The notes: generated by a model not told the origin, from the sequence alone. A stretch of 64,000 nt of DNA from Bacteroidota bacterium (GCA_026391715.1 JAPLDO010000041.1:1-64000); one strand, 5' to 3'; positions 53,701-62,615 are shown, numbered from the stretch's first letter. Made by a program: numbers and translations.

Positions 53701-54685
53701 TTGCCTGACCATTGTTCATCCATGCTGGTATCTGTGCGACGTCGCCCACGAAAAGCACAAAACTTGGCGGATTGAATCCGGGAGCCGGCGAGGAGTATAA
53801 ACCCTGAAGATAACTCTTAATGGATGTTGTAGTTGTTCCAACCGCTGGATTATTGGTATATGCCTGAATTACCCGGAATCCTTTACGCGTTTTCCATTTA
53901 ATCAGAGTTTGCAAAGCATCTTTAAATTCGGGAGGCGAAACAATTACATAAGTAACAGGCGACGATGTAATCAGCGAATCATTTAAGGGTTGATAATTGT
54001 CAATCAAACGGTAGAGATTGTTGTAATAAATGGAGTTGTTTTTCTTTTTCAATCTGATGGAAGATTCATTATCCGCTTGTAAAAATTTAACTGATACCTC
54101 AATGGAAGAATATACCCTGAGCTGGTTTGTAACAGGATTATATTGAAGAGGCGAAATCATCAGTTGGGCAAGATTTAAGGTGCGTAAAATTCCGGCGGGC
54201 GCTACCGAAACAAGCGGTTGACCGATAAAACGGTTCAGAAGGTAGGATGCCTCGTTGATTACAAAAGGAATCTGAGTTGGATCGGTAACACCTTTGGAAA
54301 GCGAAGGTTGTACCGGCATGATTCTGTTTGTGATTCCATAAGTTGCAAGGTCGTAATCCTGGTAATCGGAATGAGTGATTTCAATTTCAAAACCCTGATT
54401 GAAGGGAACTTCAAGCAACCTGCAGTAAGTCGGCAGATTTGGCTCGCCAATAACAGGCGCATTGACATAACCCTTAATAAATAATTCGGTAAAAGCTCCT
54501 TCCTTCGTCATCACGTCACGGAACTGAACAGATGAAACCGAGTTTTGAAAGGAAACTTTAGCGAAGCCGTTTGACGTATATACCAGGTTTGTTTGTTGCA
54601 TACCGGTTTTGATCTCTCCTGCGAAAAGGGTAAAAGAGATCATGCAGGCAATAGCCATGAGCAGGGAACTGATTTTATTTTTCAT
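50789..54685 (-). CDS. Lys-gingipain-like C25 cysteine peptidase with CUB-like, Ig-like and T9SS domains
   Basis: A protein of 1298 residues with signal peptide 1-22, propeptide to about 240 and a C25 domain to about 615. Active-site landmarks are those of Kgp: Asp388 in AGYDGG, Thr448 and His450 in GVGYANYTAHGSESGWADP, and the Cys pair of VGNCCLT (catalytic Cys483). The S1 aspartate Asp520 is in WDEDYWWG. The Arg-type SVACVNG and QSWxSPM segments are absent. A large adhesin half follows with Ig-like repeats (VLDPVPGGNNNGILDPGE type), a CUB-like unit near 940-1060 and a T9SS tail (IYPNPAREELTIE ... KAVKKVIIVK). Promoter box at 54733. Likely the first gene of a two-gene peptidase operon. Confidence 0.92.
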   Translation of the reverse strand: MKNKISSLLMAIACMISFTLFAGEIKTGMQQTNLVYTSNGFAKVSFQNSVSSVQFRDVMTKEGAFTELFIKGYVNAPVIGEPNLPTYCRLLEVPFNQGFEIEITHSDYQDYDLATYGITNRIMPVQPSLSKGVTDPTQIPFVINEASYLLNRFIGQPLVSVAPAGILRTLNLAQLMISPLQYNPVTNQLRVYSSIEVSVKFLQADNESSIRLKKKNNSIYYNNLYRLIDNYQPLNDSLITSSPVTYVIVSPPEFKDALQTLIKWKTRKGFRVIQAYTNNPAVGTTTTSIKSYLQGLYSSPAPGFNPPSFVLFVGDVAQIPAWMNNGQATDLRYCEYTGDNLPEVIYGRFSASSLIQLQPYIDKTVEYEQYLFPDDTFLNEDVMIAGYDGGGNGLTYGNGQINYGTAYYFNTAHGLTSHTYLQPEPSGANYSQQIRNNVSNGVGYANYTAHGSESGWADPQFDISQIAALQNAHKYCLMVGNCCLTSRYNVNCFAEEITRAANKGAIGYIGASNNSLWDEDYWWGCGLKAVTTTPVYDPQHLGAYDVTFHDQGEPVSAWFTTMAQMVVGGNLAVQQSNSSNKLYYWEIYNLMGDPSLSVYYSVPGNITATLPQILLIGTNTCTVTTEPWSYVAASLNDSTLLDARCADSSGQVILQYNTLNAPGYLHFVITKQNKKPLIDSVLIIQPVGPYITLGSVSVNDSIGGNNNKKADYDETVSLNMVIHNVGAAATSNLIASIASADTNVIILNGNYSFGAVPQGSTVNGTGLFSIKIRNNVADQHKVGFNINFTDGNSSWTGSYLMNLNAPVLVIGTITVLDPVPGGNNNGILDPGETAQLRVMINNNGHSPVSNAFGILDVMTGSEGFILIANPSSFVGTIPVNGMNNAFFTAVSNGITPPGTMVGLNFSVVAGQYNQFNVAANLSLTIGQPASHPMTNSTFSACDGVFYDSGGPTANYANNEDLIMTIHAGSPGAKLRAIFTEFSVEPQQNCSYDYLTVYNGPSVMDPVIGTFCGNQLPGAITSTNSVGSLTFLFHSDYQNNFPGWAATLKCMGGQLSLIANSFPANVCQNGSSQLVAIVNGGSGNYTYQWSPSTYLDDPTSATPVATPQSNIAYTVTISDGVTNLTSGPVSLTVVPRPEAPVISFNGSQLVSNIISGNQWYINGNLIPNATAQTYTPSASGDYTATVSGQPDGCVSVGSNYITWLITGINGTTEDAMCRIYPNPAREELTIEAPSAGSNKISVSLSDAAGRELVKQQYQVNPNNESNIFNMDVSRLSTGIYYCTIQSEKIKAVKKVIIVK

Positions 54686-54732
54686 GCAAGAGGGGAATTT
54701 TAGCGCAGATTGATGGATATGTTTTTCGTTAT

Positions 54733-54740
54733 CAAAGGTA
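54733..54740 (-). promoter_or_regulatory. -7 box of the peptidase operon
   Basis: Minus-strand TACCTTTG fits TAnnTTTG, 48 bases before the ATG at 54685. Confidence 0.65.
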
Positions 54741-54816
54741 TAAAAAAATCGGGTCGCCTGGTAATTGCTGAGAAAAAGCGGAATAATTAAAAGCGGGTCA
54801 ATTTACGCCGGTTGCA

Positions 54817-57800
54817 TTAAATATTTGCCGGAACTTTCAGCGCACTCTTTATTGGAAAATGAATCCAGATGAGTCCGTTCAAAATGATGATCCCAACAAG
54901 TATTGCCGGAAAGAGTAGCGCTTCCGTACCGCCCGGAATAACGGAAGGAAGCGTTCCCACAAGCGCCGCGAAAATTCCGACGAAAATTCCGGCAAAAAGT
55001 ATAAACAGAAATTCGCCTGACAACAGCCGGTAAGTCATTCCAAACGAAAAACCCAGCGCTGAATAAAGAGACAGTTCCCGGCTTCGGTCGCGCAAATTAC
55101 GAATCACCAATACCGCCATTCCGGCAGTTCCGATAACCATTCCAAAGCCGCCAAGCATGATGAAAACATCAAGATAGGCGTTTTCAACGGCTTCGAAAGT
55201 TGCCAGTCGCTCCGTTGCCGGAATGACAATGGCGCCCTTGTCGCGGAGGCGTTCTTCGAGAATGCGAATCACGGAATCACTGGAAATTGCTGATGTTACG
55301 AGAAGTATGTTGCGTATTTTTACCGAAGATGGGTAGTACAGTCTAAGCAAACTATCGGAAACGAGAATACTGCCCTGAAATACCGAATTTTCAAGCCCTC
55401 CTGCCAAACGAATATTCAACGTGCGCCCATTTTCGTCAGTAAATTTCAGGGTATCGCCAATCTTTTTTCGCAAACCCCAGGCTATTACCGTCTGGTCTGC
55501 ATAGCCGTTGATACATCCCGGATTATCTACATGTTCAAGCGCTTTCCAGGGATGCGCCCGGTCAATGTCCGGTTCGAGATTGGCGAATGTAAAAGATTGT
55601 CTTACATCAAAAAAACGGGCTGGTACGCCTGTCATCGCGGGTAGCGACGCCTCGTTAAGGTTGAGGCAACTGGCGTCATCGCCCTTAATGCTTGCGAGCG
55701 GCACAAACCGAATCTGCCTCAGAAGCGGTTCATCCTCCAGCCCCGCTCTCTTTTTTCCCTCAGTCGTATTCAGGTCGGCAATAATCGGCATAATGGTTTC
55801 CATCCACAACCGGAATCCGCCCGTACCTGAGCCGGGCAGATCATCATTGTGTCCGCCCGACTTCCGGTTTAACCCGGTTACGAGGATTGTGAAAACGCCA
55901 AGCGCAAGCAGCGTAATTGCAGTAAGTGTCCGGCTCTTATGAAGAGCGCCGTTTTTCATGGCATGATCAAATATGCCGGAACCGACGTTCAAATCCTTCC
56001 TGCTTTTCAATGAGAGGAACATGGCTATACCGGCAATGGTTCCAGCAAGTATCAGTATGCCTGAAATCATAAAAGCAGGCGAAGGGTAAAATCTTCCCGA
56101 CAGCGACTCGAAAAGAATGATCGCCAAGGCTGTTCCGATGAGCAACACAACGGCGAGAATGTCGGTGAATTTACGAAAACCGTGATTTCCTGAAATTTTC
56201 GGCGCCGGCTGGTTGTATGGCGAAGGCAGCGACCTTCGCCGGTTTTTGTAAATGATAAATGAAAAAACCATTACGTTTAATATAACGCCACACAAAAATC
56301 CTGTGATTAACGATTTACCGCTCACGCTGACCATGAGCGTGGAGGTGTTGACGGCGTCGAGCCAGATGGTGTTCAACGCATATATGATGAGCCGCGAATA
56401 ACCAATGGCTGCGAGTATTCCGAAGAAACCGCCTGCGGCAGATACTATAAGCGTTTCCGAGAGGAAGATCGTCATAATCTTCCGGTTTCTGAAACCCAGG
56501 GCGCGCATAAGCGTTATTTCCTCGATTCTCTGACGAAGGAAAAGGGAGAATATCATTCCCGAAAGCATTAGCCCGGCTATTACAATCAGTCCGCCGAGGC
56601 TGAGAAAAAGTTCCCCGAAATCGGTTGAATTGCCTGCCGCGCGAAGCCCCGTTTCAAATACCGGAGTAAACCCAAGCCCAATCGCTGTGGGATTGAGTTC
56701 CCGGATTCTTTTTGTCAGCGATACGATCCCGGCGGTATCGCTAAACCTGAATGCCGTATGGCTTCCGAATGAATTTTTCCAGATTTTCTTACCGTCTGTC
56801 AGTGAAATCCAGGCTTTCGGAGTTCCCTTGTATTTGTTCCAGTACGCTTCGTCTTTGTCGCGGATTCTGCTTAAATCAACTGGCGTCCCGGTTTCCCAGT
56901 CGCGGCAATTGCCGGAATTCTTCATCCCTGGGAAATCGGGCGTAAGAGCGCGACCGGCTTCACTGTTCTCATCCGGAATTACTGCATTTATCTTAAACCG
57001 CGACGATGTTTCTTTGAGCGAGCGGTTTGAACCCATAACCCAATATCGCAGAGTAAGCGAATCGCCCACCTTTGCGCCGATGTCGGCAGATAGCCAGTTT
57101 GTGATTACGATTTCGCCGGGTTGCGGCTCCGACGGCGCTACGCCGGAAGCTGTGGCTGTTACGAATGAATATGGAGTAGCCCGTTCATGAAGTGAAATGT
57201 TGTTCACAAGGTAGGTAAGTATTCCGGATGAACTGGGAATGGCGTCACGAATAACGGCTGACAGCGTGTCTTCGATAAATATCCTGCGCGAAACAATCTG
57301 GTAGATTCCATGAACGGGTTCGGATAAGGTTAACCCGGCGTCTTCAAGTGTCCACACCCGGCGGAGAATATAATTCAAAGAGCCTGCGCCGGTTTGCTCT
57401 CTGAATCCGGCAATAAGCAAGGTATTAACAAAACCCGGCATACCCATTTTCGAAGCAAGCAGTTCCTGCGAAACGAAAATGTTGAAAGGCGCCGACTGAT
57501 TGTTCGCGAGGCTGAAACGACCGCCCGAACGGTCGCTTGCTACCGCTTTTATTTTCAGTCGCATCCCGGAAGTTTCGGATTTTTCGGAAACGAAGGGAGC
57601 ATTAGCGGGAGCAAAGCCTTCTTTGGAAATTTTTACAACAAGGAAATCACCGGTTCCAACCTGTAACCGTTCTGACATATTACGGCTGATGACCGCTTCA
57701 TCCTTTGATGGAATTATAAAACCTGATTCTCCTGCCGACTGTTGCCACAAACGTAGAAAATCTCCGGTTACTCCGATAATCTCAGCCCGGTTCATCGTCA

Positions 57801-58101
57801 GCTTTTGGTCTGGCGCGGTTACTATTCCCTGAGTACGTAGCAGTGGAACAACTGTGAATCCAGATGCAACCGCCATTTCACCAGCAAGCGCCTGTCGGAA
57901 GTAACGGTCGGTTGGCGCGAGAGCGAAAAGGGTTTCGCCAAGCCGTATCCTCACGATTTCATTAAGGCTGTAGATCACGGAATCGCCAGTAATTAGCGCG
58001 CCGGTAAGAACAGCAGCGCCTATAACAGCCCCTGCCAGCGTCAGCGCCCAGGAACGGGAGAAGTAACGGATATTTTGCCTGATCAGGCGAATCAGATTCA
58101 T
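54817..58101 (-). CDS. Large FtsX-type ABC transporter permease without adjacent ATPase
   Basis: A protein of 1094 residues. TM1 (about 17-40) is followed by a large periplasmic domain. The first FtsX-type block lies at about 495-640 (LMRALGFRNRKIMTIFL is the usual coupling-helix segment), then two more membrane helices (about 655-705). A second periplasmic domain and a second FtsX block at about 965-1090 (LSLYSALGFSFGMTYRLL) follow. This double arrangement is that of MacB/LolE-like permeases with two halves in one chain, used for export of lipoproteins, peptides or lipids. No ATP-binding gene lies beside it; one must exist elsewhere. The TTG- or ATG-dependent start is not in doubt here, since MNLIRLIRQNIRYF is typical. 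Confidence 0.88.
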   Translation of the reverse strand: MNLIRLIRQNIRYFSRSWALTLAGAVIGAAVLTGALITGDSVIYSLNEIVRIRLGETLFALAPTDRYFRQALAGEMAVASGFTVVPLLRTQGIVTAPDQKLTMNRAEIIGVTGDFLRLWQQSAGESGFIIPSKDEAVISRNMSERLQVGTGDFLVVKISKEGFAPANAPFVSEKSETSGMRLKIKAVASDRSGGRFSLANNQSAPFNIFVSQELLASKMGMPGFVNTLLIAGFREQTGAGSLNYILRRVWTLEDAGLTLSEPVHGIYQIVSRRIFIEDTLSAVIRDAIPSSSGILTYLVNNISLHERATPYSFVTATASGVAPSEPQPGEIVITNWLSADIGAKVGDSLTLRYWVMGSNRSLKETSSRFKINAVIPDENSEAGRALTPDFPGMKNSGNCRDWETGTPVDLSRIRDKDEAYWNKYKGTPKAWISLTDGKKIWKNSFGSHTAFRFSDTAGIVSLTKRIRELNPTAIGLGFTPVFETGLRAAGNSTDFGELFLSLGGLIVIAGLMLSGMIFSLFLRQRIEEITLMRALGFRNRKIMTIFLSETLIVSAAGGFFGILAAIGYSRLIIYALNTIWLDAVNTSTLMVSVSGKSLITGFLCGVILNVMVFSFIIYKNRRRSLPSPYNQPAPKISGNHGFRKFTDILAVVLLIGTALAIILFESLSGRFYPSPAFMISGILILAGTIAGIAMFLSLKSRKDLNVGSGIFDHAMKNGALHKSRTLTAITLLALGVFTILVTGLNRKSGGHNDDLPGSGTGGFRLWMETIMPIIADLNTTEGKKRAGLEDEPLLRQIRFVPLASIKGDDASCLNLNEASLPAMTGVPARFFDVRQSFTFANLEPDIDRAHPWKALEHVDNPGCINGYADQTVIAWGLRKKIGDTLKFTDENGRTLNIRLAGGLENSVFQGSILVSDSLLRLYYPSSVKIRNILLVTSAISSDSVIRILEERLRDKGAIVIPATERLATFEAVENAYLDVFIMLGGFGMVIGTAGMAVLVIRNLRDRSRELSLYSALGFSFGMTYRLLSGEFLFILFAGIFVGIFAALVGTLPSVIPGGTEALLFPAILVGIIILNGLIWIHFPIKSALKVPANI

Positions 58102-58127
58102 TTAGATTTAATGGATTTTATTGGCGT

Positions 58128-58147
58128 AACCTTTGAACCTTGAACCT
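58128..58147. repeat. Heptamer tandem repeat (ccttgaa-like)
   Basis: AACCTTTGAACCTTGAACCT, nearly three copies of a CCTTGAA unit between two minus-strand genes. Confidence 0.6.
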
Positions 58148-58175
58148 ACTCTCAGAATCTCACAACTCACCCCTT

Positions 58176-59948
58176 TTACAGGATAATGAGCTTCCGCACA
58201 AAAAGTCCAGCATCTCCATCTGACTGTATTCTGAGAATATAAACGCCAGGCTGAAATGAGCCGACAGGAATGGTTACCAACTCTGAACCCTTTTCGAATA
58301 CATGCCGCATTTCATATATAAGCCGGGAATGAAAATCAAGAATTTCAAAACGGATTTGCATTTTTCGGGCGACTTTGAGGTATATATTTGCCTGGTCACT
58401 GGTTGGATTCGGGAACAAAGGTCCCAGTTCGAGGTTTGAATACAACTGATTTTTAATTCCGGTTACATCAGAATTATAAACCCCAAGGAAAACGCTATCC
58501 GAAACCGGAATAGAGTTATCGAGCCATATTGGCGTTAACCTCGAATACTTTCCTGGATATTCCACATACAAATAATAAAGGCTATATGGCAGATTCCCGA
58601 AAATAAATTCGCCTCGTTGGTCAGATATTTGGTAGCGCAAAGGCTGTAATTGAGCTCCGAATAAGATAACATCATAAAAAGGCAGGAATGTATTCACAAT
58701 CCCAGGTTCTCCCTGAATAACAGTTCCGCTGATTTTTCCCTGCCCGTTTAATAAAGATTCCACAGGCGTTAAACGAATATTAGAAACATAATCATTGCTG
58801 TCATAGAGGTTCAAACCAGAGGCGTCAATCCACCTGGGCTTATCTGGAAAATAGGCCGGAATGAATTGTCCGTAATGCTGCGACCCGGGAGTTAATGAGG
58901 CTTTTACGATATATGAACCGTTCATTACCCGTGGAAATGCGTAATAACCCAGATGAGTAAAAACATTCGTATCCACCGGAACGAGACCTGAGCCAACTTT
59001 CCGGAAAAGACAGGCGACTCCGGTATCGCCGGTTGACACCGGATTGTTGATGGGATGGTCGCCAATAAATAAATGACCGCCAAGATCAAAGTAATTCGCG
59101 GTTGTAATTGTAATACAAACTGAATCGGAACAGATAACAACATCGCCCGATTTTCTCATGATAGTCAGACAAACTTTATAACTTCCTTCAGATTGGAACC
59201 GGTGCATAACCATTGGAGCCGCGGAACTGACTCCATCTCCAAACTGCCATTGAAAATGAGTTGGATTACCTGTTGAAGTACTGTTAAACCTATAAACCAA
59301 TGGCAATGGATTCATTGTATCGGGCACATAAGAAAATGAGGCATGACATACCGGCGGCGGGTTAATCTCAATAGTATCACATTTGACATCGTGGCAAAAC
59401 GAAATTGAATCAGCTTTGTAAGCGGTAAGGCAAACCGGGAATTTGCCATATCCGGGAAATGTATGAACAGGGTTGCGTTCATCTGATGTTGTTCCATCGC
59501 CATAAGTCCAATGCCAGCGGTTTACGCCGCCGGTTGATTTATCGGTAAAATCAACCATCAGCGGGTTTTGTAAATCCGGATGATAACTGAAATCGGCAAC
59601 ACACGTTCCAGGTTCATGCACTGTGATTGCGAGGCATAATACATCGTGACATATCATCCCGGAATCGGAATTGGATACTGTAAGACAAACGAAATAGGTA
59701 CCGCCGGAGTTATATGTATGTACGGGATTCTGCTGTGTTGAGGTTGCCCCATCTCCAAAACTCCACTGCCAAAGCGATATTTGTCCTGTTGATTGGTCGT
59801 CGAAATGTATGATCATCGGATTCTGCTGATCCGGGGTTGCGATATAAACAGCGTCGCAAACCGGGGAAAAGTCGGAGCCGGACTCTGCTTGTCCCATCGC
59901 TGAAAAAACAGCGAATATCAATATGACCGAAAATAACAGGCTTTTCAT
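58176..59948 (-). CDS. PKD-repeat surface protein with T9SS sorting domain, end gene of an ECF-sigma operon
   Basis: A 590-residue secreted protein with a signal peptide (1-19, ending AMGQ). Three PKD domains follow (WSFGDGATS, WTYGDGTTS, WQFGDGVSS). Next come a carboxypeptidase-regulatory / SdrD-B-like unit (about 395-490, VIQGEPGIVNTFLPFYDVILFG and QISDQRGEFIFGNLPYS) and a T9SS sorting domain (LGPLFPNPTSDQANIYL ... LFVRKLIIL). No enzymatic motif. Its start overlaps the upstream gene's stop by four bases (ATGA), so it is co-translated with the barrel protein and should be the surface target of the ECF sigma factor. Confidence 0.87.
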   Translation of the reverse strand: MKSLLFSVILIFAVFSAMGQAESGSDFSPVCDAVYIATPDQQNPMIIHFDDQSTGQISLWQWSFGDGATSTQQNPVHTYNSGGTYFVCLTVSNSDSGMICHDVLCLAITVHEPGTCVADFSYHPDLQNPLMVDFTDKSTGGVNRWHWTYGDGTTSDERNPVHTFPGYGKFPVCLTAYKADSISFCHDVKCDTIEINPPPVCHASFSYVPDTMNPLPLVYRFNSTSTGNPTHFQWQFGDGVSSAAPMVMHRFQSEGSYKVCLTIMRKSGDVVICSDSVCITITTANYFDLGGHLFIGDHPINNPVSTGDTGVACLFRKVGSGLVPVDTNVFTHLGYYAFPRVMNGSYIVKASLTPGSQHYGQFIPAYFPDKPRWIDASGLNLYDSNDYVSNIRLTPVESLLNGQGKISGTVIQGEPGIVNTFLPFYDVILFGAQLQPLRYQISDQRGEFIFGNLPYSLYYLYVEYPGKYSRLTPIWLDNSIPVSDSVFLGVYNSDVTGIKNQLYSNLELGPLFPNPTSDQANIYLKVARKMQIRFEILDFHSRLIYEMRHVFEKGSELVTIPVGSFQPGVYILRIQSDGDAGLFVRKLIIL

Positions 59949-61369
59949 GGATTCTGATTTTTTGGTTCAAAGTTGAACTGCAATCCAATACCCAAACCCA
60001 ATGACCAGGGCGGATTCGCTCCAGAATTTTCCTGTTCTGCCGTTGGTTTCATAAAATATTTGAAAGAGGGTTCGAGATAGAGGCTGATCTTTTTCGTTAC
60101 GTGTATTTCGAGGTACAGGTTTGCCCAGAGTTGCCAGTTGGTCTTTAACCTGGCGGGAGTTTCATCATCAATACGAATTATCCGGGCATTGGAATATTCA
60201 ATAACCGGATCCGATTTCATTGAACCAAGCAGAAAAGATATTGCGGGTCCGGTTTGAATGGAAACGCTAACCCGGTTTGATTCAAAAACGCGGTATCCAA
60301 ACAACAAAGGAATTCGCAGGTAGGTGTATCTGTTTGAAGTACGGTAATCGGCATTATGCTGAAGGCTGTCGTAGATTGTAACAGGCTTTGTGTTATAAAC
60401 AATCTCGTTGTTTGAGCCGGCGGTAAACGAAACTACATTATCAAAATACCCGATGCTATCGCGGCTTTTATAGTCGGCGCGGTACTTTCCGTAGTCAAGC
60501 ATATATCCAAGCCCAATTCCAGAAGAAATTGAAAAGCGTGAAATATGCCACGATACTCCGCCATTTACCCAGTAATTCATTTTCGTATAAGTATCATTTC
60601 CCCGGTAGAATGCAAGTTCAGGATTGATTCCAATGGAAGCGGAAAACATTTGCCGTGCCGGCGATTTTTTAACAACAAATTTCTCAGCGCCCTTAATGGT
60701 CATGATCGTAGTTACAGTATCAGCGCCCGGAAGGTTTTGCAATTGTAAAACTCGGATAGGTTCGAGGAAAGAAATTTCCTCAGCCATATTATTCATCACG
60801 GAAATTGGTGAATTACCTTGTATATGCGCAGTTGAAAAATCAGAAACCACAGCATCGGCGAGAGGAAGAGCGTTGGATTGAATACTTCTTTCGGATTTTG
60901 CAGCCTTGGCGGCGGTAGTTTCTTCTGTTTTGCCGGAGGTTCTATGTAAATTATCAGTATTAATTGCATTTGATAACGACGCCAAAGGTTTCGGAGAAAT
61001 CTTTCCTTTGTCAATGGCAGGCGTTGTGGATGAATTGAAAGAAGAAGGTTTCGTCAATGGCGCCGGAGCCATTTCGTTGTGGATTACCGGAGCAACGAAT
61101 TTATCAAAAAGGCGCCCAGAAGGAGATTTTCCCGGCAGAAATAAATATATCGCAATACCGGTGAGCGCCGCAACAAGAATGCCTGTCACCCTGAATTTAA
61201 CGGAAAGGTTTTTAAAGTTGAACCGCTTAATCTCAAGCCAAAGCAACTTCCGGCTGATGCCTTTCCAAACGCCGGGATCAGGTTCTACCCGATGACCGGC
61301 TATAGTTTTGCGGAAGAGTTCGTCAATCCCTTCGTCGTCAGCGCCATTATATTTTATCTCCTTATTCAT
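59945..61369 (-). CDS. Membrane-anchored beta-barrel protein coupled to the ECF sigma factor
   Basis: A 474-residue protein with an unusual build. Residues 1-60 are cytoplasmic-looking and charged (DEGIDELFRKTIAGHRVEPDPGVWKGIS). Residues about 61-79 are a membrane helix. Residues 80-190 are a Ser/Thr/Pro/Ala-rich linker. Residues about 240-474 look like an OmpA/PorT-type beta-barrel ending GLGIGLQFNFEPKNQ. The N-terminus resembles the short anti-sigma domains encoded after ECF sigma genes. It overlaps the sigma gene by 8 bases and the PKD gene by 4. I infer that one chain links the sigma factor in the cytoplasm to a barrel in the outer membrane. Confidence 0.7.
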   Translation of the reverse strand: MNKEIKYNGADDEGIDELFRKTIAGHRVEPDPGVWKGISRKLLWLEIKRFNFKNLSVKFRVTGILVAALTGIAIYLFLPGKSPSGRLFDKFVAPVIHNEMAPAPLTKPSSFNSSTTPAIDKGKISPKPLASLSNAINTDNLHRTSGKTEETTAAKAAKSERSIQSNALPLADAVVSDFSTAHIQGNSPISVMNNMAEEISFLEPIRVLQLQNLPGADTVTTIMTIKGAEKFVVKKSPARQMFSASIGINPELAFYRGNDTYTKMNYWVNGGVSWHISRFSISSGIGLGYMLDYGKYRADYKSRDSIGYFDNVVSFTAGSNNEIVYNTKPVTIYDSLQHNADYRTSNRYTYLRIPLLFGYRVFESNRVSVSIQTGPAISFLLGSMKSDPVIEYSNARIIRIDDETPARLKTNWQLWANLYLEIHVTKKISLYLEPSFKYFMKPTAEQENSGANPPWSLGLGIGLQFNFEPKNQNP

Positions 61370-61934
61370 TACTCGGGGCAGGATTTTTTATCAGGTTTAA
61401 ATCGTACAACTTTTTTCGGAGCATTTTTCTGGCTTTTAACAATTGGGTTTTGGAAGTGCTTTCTGAAATTTGCAGCATTTGCGATATTTCTTTATGGCTA
61501 TAATCTTCAAAGACATATAAATTGAAAACCATTTTGTACCCGCGCGGCAGCATCTGGATTAGCGAAGTGAGTGTTTCGGCTGAAACCGGAGAGTGGTCGG
61601 CGCTACGCGGCTCGTCATTAAGAATGTCAGTTTCCTTGATTTCGCCAATGTCTTCAAGAAAAGGAGACCTCCTGTTTTTGCGATAATAGTTCAGGGCATG
61701 GTTAATCATAATCCGTTTCATCCATCCTTCAAATGAGCCTTCATAGCGGTACGATCTGATGTTGGTAAAGATTTTCAGGAACGCCTCCGATAATATGTCT
61801 TCAGCTTCATCCCGGCTTTGGGCATAACGCAAACACACCGCCATCATTACCGAAACATATTTGCGATAAAGTGCGCTCTGTGCATCACGCTTTCCGGCAA
61901 TGCAACCCTCGATTATTGAATCATCGATGAGCAT
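61362..61934 (-). CDS. ECF-type RNA polymerase sigma factor
   Basis: A 190-residue sigma-70 family protein of the extracytoplasmic-function group. Region 2 (about 10-85, LYRKYVSVMMAVCLRYAQSRDEAEDILSEAFLKIF) contacts the -10 element. Region 4 (about 120-180, LPRGYKMVFNLYVFEDYSHKEISQMLQISESTSKTQLLKARK) is the -35-reading helix-turn-helix. Sigma 1.1 and 3 regions are missing, as expected. It is the first gene of a three-gene unit with overlapping ends and probably controls its own operon. No FecR gene is separate. Confidence 0.94.
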   Translation of the reverse strand: MLIDDSIIEGCIAGKRDAQSALYRKYVSVMMAVCLRYAQSRDEAEDILSEAFLKIFTNIRSYRYEGSFEGWMKRIMINHALNYYRKNRRSPFLEDIGEIKETDILNDEPRSADHSPVSAETLTSLIQMLPRGYKMVFNLYVFEDYSHKEISQMLQISESTSKTQLLKARKMLRKKLYDLNLIKNPAPSNE

Positions 61935-61994
61935 CCAACATAAGCTATTAATCAGACGTAAATCAGGAAATTAAGTTGCCTGAAGGGTGTAAAT

Positions 61995-62615
61995 TTACAA
62001 CGTTGCCTTGAATTTATCGAAGTTTGCTTCAAAAAAGAGTCGTCCTTCGTGGCTGAGAATCCCATAAACGTGATAAACGAAAATCTCATGGAACATGGTA
62101 AAAGAGGTTAGTTCTTCCTGGGTAAACATATCGTTGTCAAAAAGGCTTTCGATGCGGAATACATGAAGCTTGGCAATTATCGCAGAATCAAGCTCTTTTC
62201 GGTAAAGTCCTTCATTTTTGCCTTTATTCATATTGTTCAAAGCCGAATCATACATCCTCTTGCGCCTGATTTCCTTTAACCTGGAAAAGAGACCCGGATA
62301 ATATTTTCTAACATCGTAAACCATCGAAGGATTGTAATCCTTATACATGGCATTTATCATCTTATAAACATCGAACATCTCCTCAATCGCATTTAGTTCC
62401 TTTCCTTCAATGGCGTCGAGGAAACTGTAATGATTGTAATGTTCCTGCATTAAAACAGCATTAACAAGATCTTCCTTGTCGCGGAAATGTTCATATAGCG
62501 TTTTCTTTGAGATGCCAAGATGACTCGCCGCATCATCCATGGTAACGCTCTTGATCCCATACCGATGGTACAACTTTCTTACCTGTTCTATAATCTGACG
62601 CGTCTTTGTATTCAT
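61995..62615 (-). CDS. TetR/AcrR-family regulator
   Basis: A 206-residue protein. The N-terminal HTH (about 8-55) reads IIEQVRKLYHRYGIKSVTMDDAASHLGISKKTLYEHFRDKEDLV, the TetR DNA-binding signature. The rest is a helical ligand-binding and dimer domain with no recognisable ligand motif. In Bacteroidota such regulators often control efflux or fatty-acid genes. No such target lies next to it, since the sigma gene 60 bases downstream runs in the same direction. A long leader (to a -7 box at 62804) carries a heptamer repeat. Confidence 0.93.
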   Translation of the reverse strand: MNTKTRQIIEQVRKLYHRYGIKSVTMDDAASHLGISKKTLYEHFRDKEDLVNAVLMQEHYNHYSFLDAIEGKELNAIEEMFDVYKMINAMYKDYNPSMVYDVRKYYPGLFSRLKEIRRKRMYDSALNNMNKGKNEGLYRKELDSAIIAKLHVFRIESLFDNDMFTQEELTSFTMFHEIFVYHVYGILSHEGRLFFEANFDKFKATL

